Assembly (NCBI GenBank): GCA_029962745.1
Contig: CM057165.1
Coordinates: 2,481,476 to 2,545,475, forward strand
DNA: 64,000 nucleotides
Direction: 5' to 3'
Source: Echinometra lucunter
Taxonomy: Eukaryota > Echinodermata > Echinoidea > Camarodonta > Echinometridae
Both the position numbers and the translations under genes were made by a program. The notes under the pieces are model-generated. The model did not search any database. It saw only the letters and a list, made by a program, of their open reading frames with translations, and was not told where the DNA came from. Shown here in pieces: positions 39,001-49,748 of this stretch (positions are counted from its first letter, which is position 1; each line of letters begins with the position of its first letter).

Positions 39001-42000
39001 ACGATAGATGAAAATGCACCTGTTGTTACGAGGACCGCTGGAGGGGCCTTTGTTATCGGATTATGGGGACGACAAACAAATCCCGCGCCTGTTGTCTACC
39101 AACATGGTGAACATCAACATGAACAACCACAAGAACCCGAATTGAATGCTGAACCCGAATCCGGCTTTGAATCCGAACAGGTATCGGAACCGGTGTCATC
39201 CGTGGACAATGAACCGGTTAAAGTTGTTGAATGCAAACCGGTTGATGAATCTCAAGGTCACACTGAAGATGTGAATCCTTACCACCAGTCCACTTTCCAA
39301 CCTGAATACCGATATCAGCAACAAGCACCATGGCATCATCAAGATCAGTCACACAATATTCACCAACAAGCAACGCCGTATTATCAACATCAGCCTGAAA
39401 ATCTTGAGCAACAAGCATCACCGTATTATCAACGCCAGCCTATAGATCTTGAGCAACAAGCATCACCGTATTATCAACGCCAGCCTAAAGATCTTGAGCA
39501 ACAAGCATCACCGTATTATGAAAGCCAGACAAGAAATCTTGAGCAGACAATGCCTTATTATGAAGACCAATCTCAGAGCTATGTTCCCGAGAAAGGAGAA
39601 CCAACATACACATTTGACAATGAGCCACCGTTTGACTGGTCAAAACAAGAATACACATCTACACCATCTCAGAGCCCCGAAGTGAACCCACAAGTAGGAG
39701 GATTGGTTGCAGAGCGTATCGAGCCTGTGAAGAAAAATAGTTTATTTCAGAGTCTGGAAGATAGGCCAATCATAGACACGAGTATGCCAATACAAACATT
39801 ACCAGAGCCTAATCTAGAAGCAAACTTGAACTTTGAACCGAATAAACTAATTGAGGATGATGTTAGAGGAGACAAATTTAGTTCGTCTGAGAGCGAAGAT
39901 TCTTCCAGCAGTGATGAGGAAAGTGAAGAGGATGAAGACGATGACAAGGAGGAGCGAAAGCTAGAGGGTGAAAAGGAAGAGGACGATGATGACGAAGATG
40001 AGAATAAAATTGTTTCTCCACTTAAGAGGGAGCAGAGTTTTGTTAAGAAAGCTAGAATTGTTCAAAGTGACGACGAGATCCTAGATGATGTCGCTGAGAA
40101 CGAGGGTCGACTGGGAGCGACATCACCACAGTCGTTATCTTCGGGACGTGAGTTTTCTCCGGATCCTGCAGATTTCATGAATTCATACCAGCAATTTGTG
40201 ACCCAAAGGTCAAGGAGTATAGAGGGATCGCCAACCAAACCGACACCCTCAAAATCTACGGGTCGTGCTGGTCCTCCTCCTCCAATAGCACCTAAACCAA
40301 TCACATTCAATTATTCATCTCCAATGTCATCACGTGATACCAGTAATCAGATGATGAAATCGTCACCCTCTGAGACCAAACCACCTTGCTCCGCCACTTC
40401 AGATTCTACTACGCATGCTCCGTCTCCAGGTGACGCTATCCCCAAGTTGATCGTAAGCGAACCTTGCCCAGCTGATAATGACAATGTCAAACAAGGGGAG
40501 AATCAACATGCAGGAGATAAGCCATTGTCTGAAAAGGAGGCTAAGGAGAAAAATCCAGTCGATCTCGGCGCTCGAGGTCGTCGATGGTCGGCGGGGGACA
40601 CCGATGAGGTTTTCATGGAAGCTTCGCTAGAGGACTGGAGGTCAGAGAGGGTACTTGTGATCGCCGACACAGAGCGGACTGAGGAAATTATAAGCGAGCA
40701 AACTATTCGACCGAAACAAAGAGATGATCAGTTTGCAAAACAATCCGAGAAAAAAGACTTGCCTACCGAGGTATTCAATGGAGAGATAAACAAACAGGAG
40801 TCAGTTTGCCCACCAGAACAAGCGGTTTCAGTGAAAAGAGACCCCCGTTCAGCTCCTATTCCTAATTTGAGGTATTCTGTGAGTGCTAAGGACAATCTTG
40901 ATGTCATTGCCGATATTATAGCAGGCAGATCCGGTGATAATTTGAATAAACAACCAACTTCTTTAGAGGAATCGGGTGACGAGTGTTCAAGCGGACATAC
41001 AAAGGATCATAAAAATGCACACTTATGGGAGGAAGCCACAAATAGGAGCTCTGATCTGAGGCACTCGACATCAGCTCATGATTCGGATAACGACAGTATT
41101 ACAACTGAACTCACTGTACCCTTTGATATAACAGTACGAAAGGGTAAACGCTCTATTACTCCCGGACCGAATCCCAGTCACGACGCCGGCGCTGAGGAGC
41201 CCCATTCAGATTGGCGAACAAGCTCAGGTGGTGTAATTGCACAGCAACTAGCTCGCATGAGGGAAACTTTAAAGCGCATGGAACTACCCACGTGGTATAG
41301 AAAATCTTCGCATTTCAAGCAGATTATGAGCGGAGACATTCGAAGTCTCCCAGCATATCGTAATCACAAACCTCGTCAAATTATGAGTGGACCTCCTACC
41401 CCTACTGGACATCGTTTCTTTTCTCAACCGACGATCTCGACGAGGATGTCATTTACACGAGAGGCCCGGCTTCGAACCGGTTTTTCTCCGGCACCCAGTG
41501 TCTCTCCACCCGCCCCAGTGCACTCTTCATGGTCATTTTCTGAACTGAATCTAGAAACCAAAGAGGCGACGCCGGGTTTCACGCCGATTACGGCGGCATT
41601 TAGTGAACCTCTCCGACATGACCTGTCATTCAGTATTGGTGACGAAATCCACAAAGATGTGAGGACGAGTGAATTTGCTTTACCAATGAATCCAGAGCTT
41701 TACAAACGAGCTTCTCCCGATGAAGATGTCCGTTCCGCAGAAGACTTAGATGGAGGGAACGAGAAGGAGACAACTGTATCTCCAGTTCAAGCTGATAGAG
41801 AAGGAGCGAATAGAGAGAGAAGTCGATCAGTGGGTGACGAGGAAGATCCGTATGAATACTCTGTAAAGAGGAATGAGCGAATCAGTGGATCAGCTATGTT
41901 TTATATCTCTGCAGTAAATAGCCAACCACAGCAGGAGCAGTGTGTGTCCCCACCCCTGCCATCTCCCCCACCAAAAGAATACTACAGTTCGGACACTCGA

Positions 42001-45000
42001 AACTCACCCCTCCCACCCCCTCCCCCACCAGAAGCCTTCTACAGCAGCCGAGACATTTCTCCCCTCCCGCCCCCACCTCCACCGGAAGACTTCATTCGAG
42101 GGAGCTCGCCACACCCAGCTAATTCTTCAAGCTCAGCGAGCTCGCCTACCGACTACCAGCAACAAAGAGGAGTCGAGACTGACCACTCTCGTCGTCCACA
42201 GTATGATTACACCGGTTATCATGGTGATGATGAGTCTACTTTACCCAGAAATAGGAACAGTAACTATAATGATAATGGCAATAACGGTAATACTTGGAAT
42301 CAAACGTCATGGCATTCAAGTCGAGATATGCCTCTCTTGCACTCACCAAGCAGTGATCGACCATATCTAGCCTCATCACCTTCAGCAATGATCCGGAGCT
42401 CGAACCCACAAATCACAGCTTCGCTAGTCCATCAACCCCACATCACCGTCACCGACGCCAGTGCCAACCAAGACGATGTAACCTTTGATGTTCAGTCGCC
42501 TCAGTGGGACCAACGGGCGATGTCGTCGAGCTTTCAAAGCCTGAACGATGCCCGATACGCCGGCGGCGTCCAACCCCCGTCAGTTACCATGGAAGAGATA
42601 GTGGACAGTCTCCTGGGCTTGTCCACCAGTCGTTCTCCCAGTAACTCATTCACGGAATACTCCTCCTACATGGATGCTTCATCGATGTCGATGACCACCA
42701 CGCCGGACCAGTCGGTGAGCGAGAGCGACAGCTCGCTGGAGACGGTGATCTCGCAGGACGACGTCGAGGCAAGGGAGAAGAAGCTGGTGAGTCAGAGGGT
42801 GACGTCGGGAGGAAAGAGGATACTGAAATCGATCGTCATCAGTGATGGACAGGATGATGAGGCCAGGAATATAACGAGGAGTCGAGGAGGACTATCAGAC
42901 ATATCAGAGGAGGTAAGTAAAATCGATCTTCTTATTTTCTTCTTATCTCATCAATTTTACTTTTCCATCTGTACATGGATGCAATGGCACAAAATTATTT
43001 TGTAGAAACAGTTTGCATTTACCAGTTACATGTACACGAAATTTCACGTCTGATCTCGTATCTCAATTCGTTGAGCATACATGTGTTTTAGAAAAAAAAA
43101 ATGATGCAAACAATTGCTCTGCAATCTTTCGTGACAATCAAAAAGTGTTGCACGCCTTTTTAAAGTCGTCTTTGATAAGTACATGTACCAATATACCAAA
43201 CTGAAAAAAAAAATCAAACTCTCACAGACAACCCCGAGTTAAATACAAGAATCGTCAATTCTTATTCCATTCCATGCTTGTTATTTATTGACATAATTAC
43301 ATCACACTTTAAAGTTGTTCTTCGATATGATTCCATTTTATTTTCATTACTTGCTTCAATTTTCATCATTTCTGATCATGACTAAGCATTTTCCCCTCTT
43401 ATAACACATGTAATACGACGATATCTTGGCTGTTGCTAATGTGCCTAACAATTGCATTTATTATCTAACAGTTTTCAATGTCATTACTATTTATTTTCAT
43501 ACCCTTACATTTTCTAACATTAAGCTTCCAAAATAGTATATTATCTACCCTCTGAGTTTGCATATTTACGTGAGACTATCAATGTGTTTTTCTCAAAATA
43601 TATTTCATTTTCTCAAAGTGCATAAGTTAGAATTGCATGGTATTTAGTTTCAGAAGTTTTCATCAATTAATAGTAAAAGTTTACAGTCATATACTCCATC
43701 TGAATTTTGTTTTCTGAACACGAACAAATTCTTTAATACTAAGGATTCATGACTGCTCGAAGCACAAACATACAGTCACATGCGTTACAATTACAATAAT
43801 GTGAATTATATTTTTTCCCTGTATCTATCAGACACATTTATGAGCCTACGAAATGCAAGAGAGATTAGGAAATCGTGTTTCATGTAGGTTGTATACATGT
43901 ATACTGAATTTTCGCATTCTTCATGAGGCTATTTATCACTAAAACTGCAACACACAACTGATTAGCCTATATATGAATTATTAAATACTTGTATTTTACA
44001 AATTTTATTTGAAACATACTGCAAAGAAACCTCTCATCAAGGATGAAATTCTTCCATCACTTAGTAGTGCACATTATGTATAGAGATATGCTTCGGATAA
44101 AAACGAACCTACCACTAGTAGTACTCTCTTTTTAAAAAAAAAGGTGAAAGCATTCACTCTGTTAAGGGTGAATTAAGAAAAGAGTGAATTTGGAGTGAAC
44201 TAAGAGTGAAAATTGTGATAATCACTCTTTTATTCACTCTTTAAGGGTTGACCTCAGTGATCACTCAAGGATACTCTGAATTCAGTTGTTCAGTTCACTC
44301 TGAAATTGCAATTCATCCATAACAGAGAGAATGCATTAAGCTTTGTTTTTTTTAAAGAGAGTACTACATAGTAAAATTCATGAATATATCGTTGTACCAT
44401 ACTGCAGTATATTATGAACATGCTGAAGCTACATGTATATACCGACATAGCGACATGCCATTAGTAGGAGAGATCGAGAGCTCCCTGCCGCAATAAATCT
44501 AATTCACTTCATCAGATTCAAATGCGATTAAGCAAATCTATTGTTGACGGTATTGTGGGAGAAAATTCTGTTTGTGGTTAGCATAGCAAAGCATACAACT
44601 CAACATAACTGGACAGAGCAAATTCTATTCGATCGGGAAGGCAATCTGTGCTATTTTGCCCAAGCAAACATACACGAGAATTGTGCACACCTTAAATAAA
44701 CAAATCAACAAAATATGTATTTAACTATTTTCTGACCACTTTTAACCATACAATTTGATATGAATAATTTAGTGCATCTTTTGTTAATTATAATTGACAG
44801 AAAAAAATGGAAATGGAAAGGACCACCCATTTCTGTGAAGCGAACTTAATGTTATGCGATCATTTAGTCAAAGATATCACTTTGAAAGGCATTTGCTTGT
44901 TGTTATCTAGATATTTACAAATTACATGTAGCAGCCTTTCAACAAGATGAACACTTATTTGAAAACCTACATGAATTGATATACCTTCAAATTTCCACTG

Positions 45001-48000
45001 AAAGTAGCACGAGTCTCATTTTAATTCCATTGTGCATGTAGACTGATGATTACATATTTCCATGATGTACTATACCGATACCATTGTGATTCCATGTTTT
45101 TATTAAGATGCATCATTTATTATGCACACAGATCATATAATACTAGCAGGTGTATTAGTAGGCCTATTGTGTATAGAGGTACAAGAACGACAATCTGTGT
45201 AGGCGTATATGCAGTGAAGCTCCATGACGGGGTGTACATGTATATGAAATGGCATACCTCATCTACCAAATATTTGAAAACAACTTGCAGGTCCACTTTG
45301 GAGGGAATGTCCTGAAATAGTTGTGGAGCCGGAGGTGTATCTTTTTTCGAGTCTTCAAACAATGACTCATCATAATATGACACCTTGCCAACTTCTTCTC
45401 TCCGAGAATATCGTCATAATCTGTTTTGATAACTAAGAACCATTCAAATCTAGGTGTAATGTTTACACTATAGCCTACAGCTTTATACTTTACATGTTAT
45501 CTACATTTTGTCACTGTGTCCTCGATACATGTAACCTGAATATAATGCATAACACAAAATATACTCTCTGATGCACATACATTATTATCATTATTATATA
45601 TTGTGACCAGCAGTACTATTATTACACCAATATTATCTTATGATCCTCTCCTTACATCATTTATTATTCCGCATTTCACGTGACCTATCCTAGGATGTCA
45701 GTAATCTTAGTTCTTCCGAGGTCGAGTAAGTTACCATGGCAACGGCGCCTTATGTACGTGATGTCCTGGTCAAATATTGTCTGCAGTCATCGTTCAAGTA
45801 GTCGTCTGCTCACAGCCAGAAGGGTGTACATTCATCACAGCCCGAGTTTTGCAAAAAATATATAACGCCCTTCTGGCTCCAGCAGACGGTCTCCATCTTT
45901 CCTCTCTTATCCTCTCCCTCTCCTCTCTCTCTCTCTTGTCACTTGTCTCTGTTTCTCTCTCTCCATGATCTTTCTATTGTTACCTATACCTATCTAGTCC
46001 GTCTTTCGACTCGTTTTTATCGTGTCCATGTAATCAAATAGTTCAGATGTTTTCTCCTTATATTTGAAAGCCACTCTACTGTGCACGATATATGTATTTT
46101 TTCTCTACATGAGCATCTTACGTTCGACTCGCTACATTACACGTATTCTTGGATCCTTGGAAATTCTAATGTAGCTTCGAGTTTAGTATAGTCGTACATG
46201 TTCCTCTTTATTACACTACCATTTCCAGCGTCTCTTGCATTCTGAGTCCAGAAGTGTTCATATCATTGTCTTCTTTTGTTCTCAGCCTCATTTTTCCATT
46301 GTATTCCACTCTTCAAGGCCACCACCACCACCATCGTGTTTTTCAAACCTTCATTGTGCAGGGTGGGGTCGGGTACATTACGGCCTCATGAATCATTACA
46401 TTGTATACTATAGTATTTCATTTCTGCAAGGTAAGGTTGTGAAGTTTGGCACATACATGTACATGTATTGCCATTCACAACGGCTTTTAAAAATCCGTTT
46501 ACACGAAACAGATTGCAAACAGCAGTAGGAGAAGTTTACATTTGAAATTTTTAATGATTTCGACATTTGTGTCATTTGATGATTTTATTTTCAAATTTGT
46601 GGCACATGTTGTCAGTACTTCATTTGACTTTCATATACCCAAAACTCTATGTCTATTGACACATTGACACATTTACATCATCATACGAATGCACTATATG
46701 AGCCTGTTAAGTTGCAAACATTATTCTATTGCCACCAATCACAAACGTCGATAATTTTAAAGACTTAATACGAATATGGGAGGAATGTATGATGTTGTTC
46801 AGTTTCCAATGCACAAATGTCGACCAAAGTAATTTACATATGTTATCTTTTACTACTTTCAAACATTTTACTTCCTCATTTTCTACTGTACTATTTGTTA
46901 AATTGTGTCCTTTAGGACTTCATATTTCGTAATTACATGTATTATGCAAATCATCTGTGTTTAGATCTTATATTTGATACATATTCACCTGTCTTTTGCA
47001 TTCTCAAATTTCGGCACAATTCGATTTCCTTGGAGCATTTGTGACATGTCTAATGTTGATAACTTGTCCATACTTCTGTACCAGTGAGAAAAACACATCG
47101 TCATATCTTTCATGTAATCTTCTGCAACTCCATGAGCATGCTGCACATAAATTGAAAGTTTCTGAATCAATTGGATTTGTCGCAAAGGTTGTTAGTTGGT
47201 TGACTGTACCTTTTCTATTATTCTCTTTCATCTTCACTGAGTTTCATGCCCAGTTTTTTTTTAAAACAGGGGGTGGGCGTGAAAGCCTCATGCAAATAAA
47301 ATACTTCATGTTCCATGGAATCAGTCTAAAAGGGAGGAGGAGGGCGCACAAACATGGATACCTGCTTTGCTAAATGAGAGCCCCCCCCCGGATTCCCACC
47401 TCTCTAATTCCTTATGTATGTCAGAGGTCACATGCTCAGCTGTTCGAGAGCGAAAATATGATCACTGGATATGACTGGTTTCTATTTGTAGAAAATGTTG
47501 CAAATTTTATTTTTCCAAGTGCAGAATCTAGTTCTCATTCTTGCACAAAGACAACGATGATATTAGAGCAATGATTACAACCACTCTTATTAAGTGTCCT
47601 TCTAACTATTGCCAAATCAATGCAATATTAACAAGACCGAATAATAACTTTACAAAGTCAGAATGAGACCTCGTAATAATGTCCATGTGTAGTTCCTTCA
47701 CTTTGAATTAATGGGGATGAATTTCAAGTGACATTTAAAAAAATGAACATTTGATATTCTTGGTCCACGATATACATTTTGTCTCACAGTTTTATTTCTT
47801 TCTTTTCACTTCGTTTTGCTTTCTTTTGGTCAAAATCCGATTCTCAAATTTAAGAATTATTTTGTACAACTTACAGTCATCAAAAGTCCAAAGTTCAGAA
47901 CTTATCACAACGTCATATTCAGCACCATACTAAAGACTGACACAATGTATGACTAACACATGCGCTGTAAGATAGCATGGTCAAACTACTATTAAATTAT

Positions 48001-49748
48001 TTTGTTTTAGGGTTTTACAATGGACCACCATGATTTCATTTCGTTTTATTCCCCTTCTTGTATCTAGGTAATAAGGTTAAAGTGCAGCTATAAGAGGGCA
48101 TGCAGCAAGATCCGGAAGGAACTTCCGGGAAGCTCGGAAGACCTACAAGACATGCCACAACTGCTACACCTACTACTGCTCACGGGAATGCCGCAAGGCA
48201 CACTGGCAACGGCATAAGAAGAAGTGCCTCTACGGACGCGTCAACAGTCTCTGCAAACATGTCATCTACCACAGTCGGTACAATGAGAGCCTGCAGGAGG
48301 GGTTGTCCAGGATAGCCAGGAACGGGTACCTTGCCCACGGGAGAGGTGCGGTGTTGCTTGCTTTCTCGAACGTTGAAGAGGCTTACAGGTGAGTGCTGCT
48401 TCGGTAATAACTGTCCTTCTTGAATCAGTATGGCGGAAACTTGTCATCAGTTGATTTTCTTGATAGGGTCTTCAGGCAGTGGGCTGATGAAGTAGTTATC
48501 CAATCTGAAGTTTTAGTCTTAGGTATGGAAGAGGTCACCCCAACTCCCAAGGGAACCAAGAGATAGAACAAGCCAATTCCTTCTTGGAGAGAGAAGGGGG
48601 GGGGGGGGGGTAATGAGAGAGAGAGAGAGAGAGCCGAGAAACGGGAAAGGTCACAAAGGTACAAAGAATACTGAGAGATATATGATATCGAGAGGACAAT
48701 TCTAGATAAGAATGTAAGCAACAAGAAGTAAATAGACACAACTTTCACATAAACTGTCTTTTTATTGACTGTGATCAGCTATAGATTGTGTTTTTTTCCA
48801 TTCCACGTCCTGTATTTTGACAATCCATAAAGCTTGTAATTTGACTAATTTCTTAGACTATACTGAATTGGGATGACGAGAAAAACTGTAGAAAGTGAAT
48901 GAAAGTTTACATAGTGAAATATCTTTGTCTTGAAAGTGTATTTGTCACTGCCCATACGGTGGCAATACGAGCGTATAGCCTCCTGTTAGGCAGTAGGTCA
49001 ATGTTTACAACCAATGAAAACAGTCCTTCTGAAATAAGTTGTGGTTTGTTTACTTGCTGTCAGGTACATCACCAAGGGCCTTGACCAGCTGAGCACAGCG
49101 CCATGTTTTCTTACGACTCGAGAGCTGGAGGAATGCGGAGAAGGTCGTTTCAACTCTCTCCAGCAGACCTGCTACCAGTATGACCCCGAGGTCAAGTTTG
49201 TCCTGAATGTGTCCATCGTGGCTAGTCAGGACACGCCCACCAAGCCGTTGCCAAGGAGACCGGACCTCATCCTCCGTAAATGTGCAAAAGTTCGCCTGTA
49301 CGAGCCGCAGGGAGTCGATCGAGGGGTCAGCGGCGGGCTGGGCAACGACCGAGAGACGCTGATTCTGACTGCCCCACCTGGTGTGACGTCGGACGGGGGA
49401 CTGGACATGAAGGCTAGGCAGGTCTGCTTTGTGCACATCCAGCGTCAGTTACGTCAACGCGGGGTTAGTCTCCGGCACCAGTTCCCAGTCGTTTATGAGA
49501 AACTCTGCCGATGGGTAGAGCAGAACCAGCACATCTCGCCAGTGACCATCTACCCTCGCGATGGCAACACGGGGAAGACTTTCATGTGCCTAATCGTCCC
49601 CGACACCGATCAGGATACCTTTGAGTGGGTCCAGAACCCTGAGATCCTCGAGACCATGGACTCTGTCGACGCTGTCGATCTTGATGCAGAGATGGAGAAA
49701 GTCGAGAAAGCCGTCAGCAATGTTGCATTATTGCAGATGACTGTGTGA
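33058..49748 (+). CDS. AJM1: AJM1-like apical junction protein with giant disordered exon and MYND finger
   Basis: Homologue of apical junction component 1 (AJM1), a family placed at epithelial junctions. Exon 1 is 33058-42912 (3,285 codons, phase 0), exon 2 is 48068-48388, exon 3 is 49064-49748. Exon 2 holds a MYND zinc finger with CHNCYTYYCSRECRKAHW followed by YGRV; exon 3 matches the AJM1 C-terminal domain (ETLILT, CFVHIQR, FPVVYE, TIYP, FMC). Exon 1 is low-complexity: a Gln/His-rich part near residues 610-810, acidic parts near 1638-1669 and 2274-2317, a 15-residue repeat near 2101-2170, and three proline clusters near 2960-3010. The predicted total is about 3,600 residues against 976 in human. 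The start is the only ATG after an in-frame stop at 32992, with A at -3; an upstream exon cannot be excluded. Exon 2 changes frame at 48118-48119, so the deposited sequence does not read through; see findings. Confidence 0.88.
34886..35490 (+). repeat. Coding CAG/CAA/CAC-rich tract
   Basis: About 600 bases coding a Gln/His-rich segment of the AJM1-like protein. CAG and CAA alternate, so this is not a pure CAG expansion. The second copy differs here by single residues and at least one extra Gln, as expected of a length-variable tract. Confidence 0.85.
39358..39579 (+). repeat. 45-base coding tandem repeat, SPYY unit
   Basis: Four full units of 45 bases (39358, 39403, 39448, 39493) and a partial fifth encode LEQQASPYYQRQP-like 15-mers in the AJM1-like protein. 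Each unit has a (S/T)PYY or MPYY core. The sequence repeats at base level too, which points to recent tandem duplication. The matching stretch of the inverted copy (about 55320-55560) is full of small indels. Confidence 0.9.
41950..42090 (+). other. Three proline clusters in the AJM1-like protein
   Basis: Codes for SPPLPSPPPKEYYSSD, SPLPPPPPPEAFYSSRD and SPLPPPPPPEDF in succession. Such polyproline stretches are typical ligands of EVH1, SH3 or profilin-type domains in actin regulators; binding is inferred. They lie in the last tenth of the giant exon. Confidence 0.7.
44117..44368. mobile_element. Inverted-repeat element with internal ATTCACTC words
   Basis: AGTAGTACTCTCTTTTTAAA at the left pairs with TTTAAAGAGAGTACTAC at the right. 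Inside, GTGAA/TTCAC words recur many times in both orientations (for example ATTCACTCT, GAGTGAAT), so the whole 250 bases can fold. No coding content. Confidence 0.7.
45258..45420 (-). pseudogene. Possible orphan exon on the opposite strand, frame broken once
   Basis: Read on the minus strand, an AG acceptor (ATCAAAACAG) at 45421 precedes 163 bases that end at GATGAG before GTATGC at 45257. The 5' part reads YDDILGEKKLA and the 3' part VSYYDESLFEDS then DIPSKVDLQVVFKYLVDE, but the two are one base out of frame near 45384. The composition is protein-like, yet I do not recognise the family and no partner exons are visible. It may be a nested gene fragment or a chance frame. Confidence 0.3.
45803..45888. 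mobile_element. 86-base miniature of the CGTCTG element
   Basis: Ends CGTCTGCTCACAGCCAGAAG and CTTCTGGCTCCAGCAGACG are inverted and match the ends of the 560-base element at 18732-19291. Only about 40 bases lie between them. It is in intron 1 of the AJM1-like gene. Confidence 0.75.

Larger units (their letters stand above)
42913..48067 (+). other. Intron 1 of the AJM1-like gene
   Basis: Starts GTAAGT and ends TTGTATCTAG; both flanks are phase 0. At 5.2 kb it holds two inverted-repeat elements (44117-44368 and 45803-45888), a possible exon on the opposite strand (45258-45420), and otherwise AT-rich DNA with no recognised content. Confidence 0.75.

Noticed and set aside
39358..39579. CRISPR-like array from regular 45-base units
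   Set aside because: The units are contiguous coding repeats without spacers in a eukaryotic exon.
49050..49438. Minus-strand frames opposite AJM1-like exon 3
   Set aside because: The plus frame has the family match and splice sites; the opposite frames have neither.
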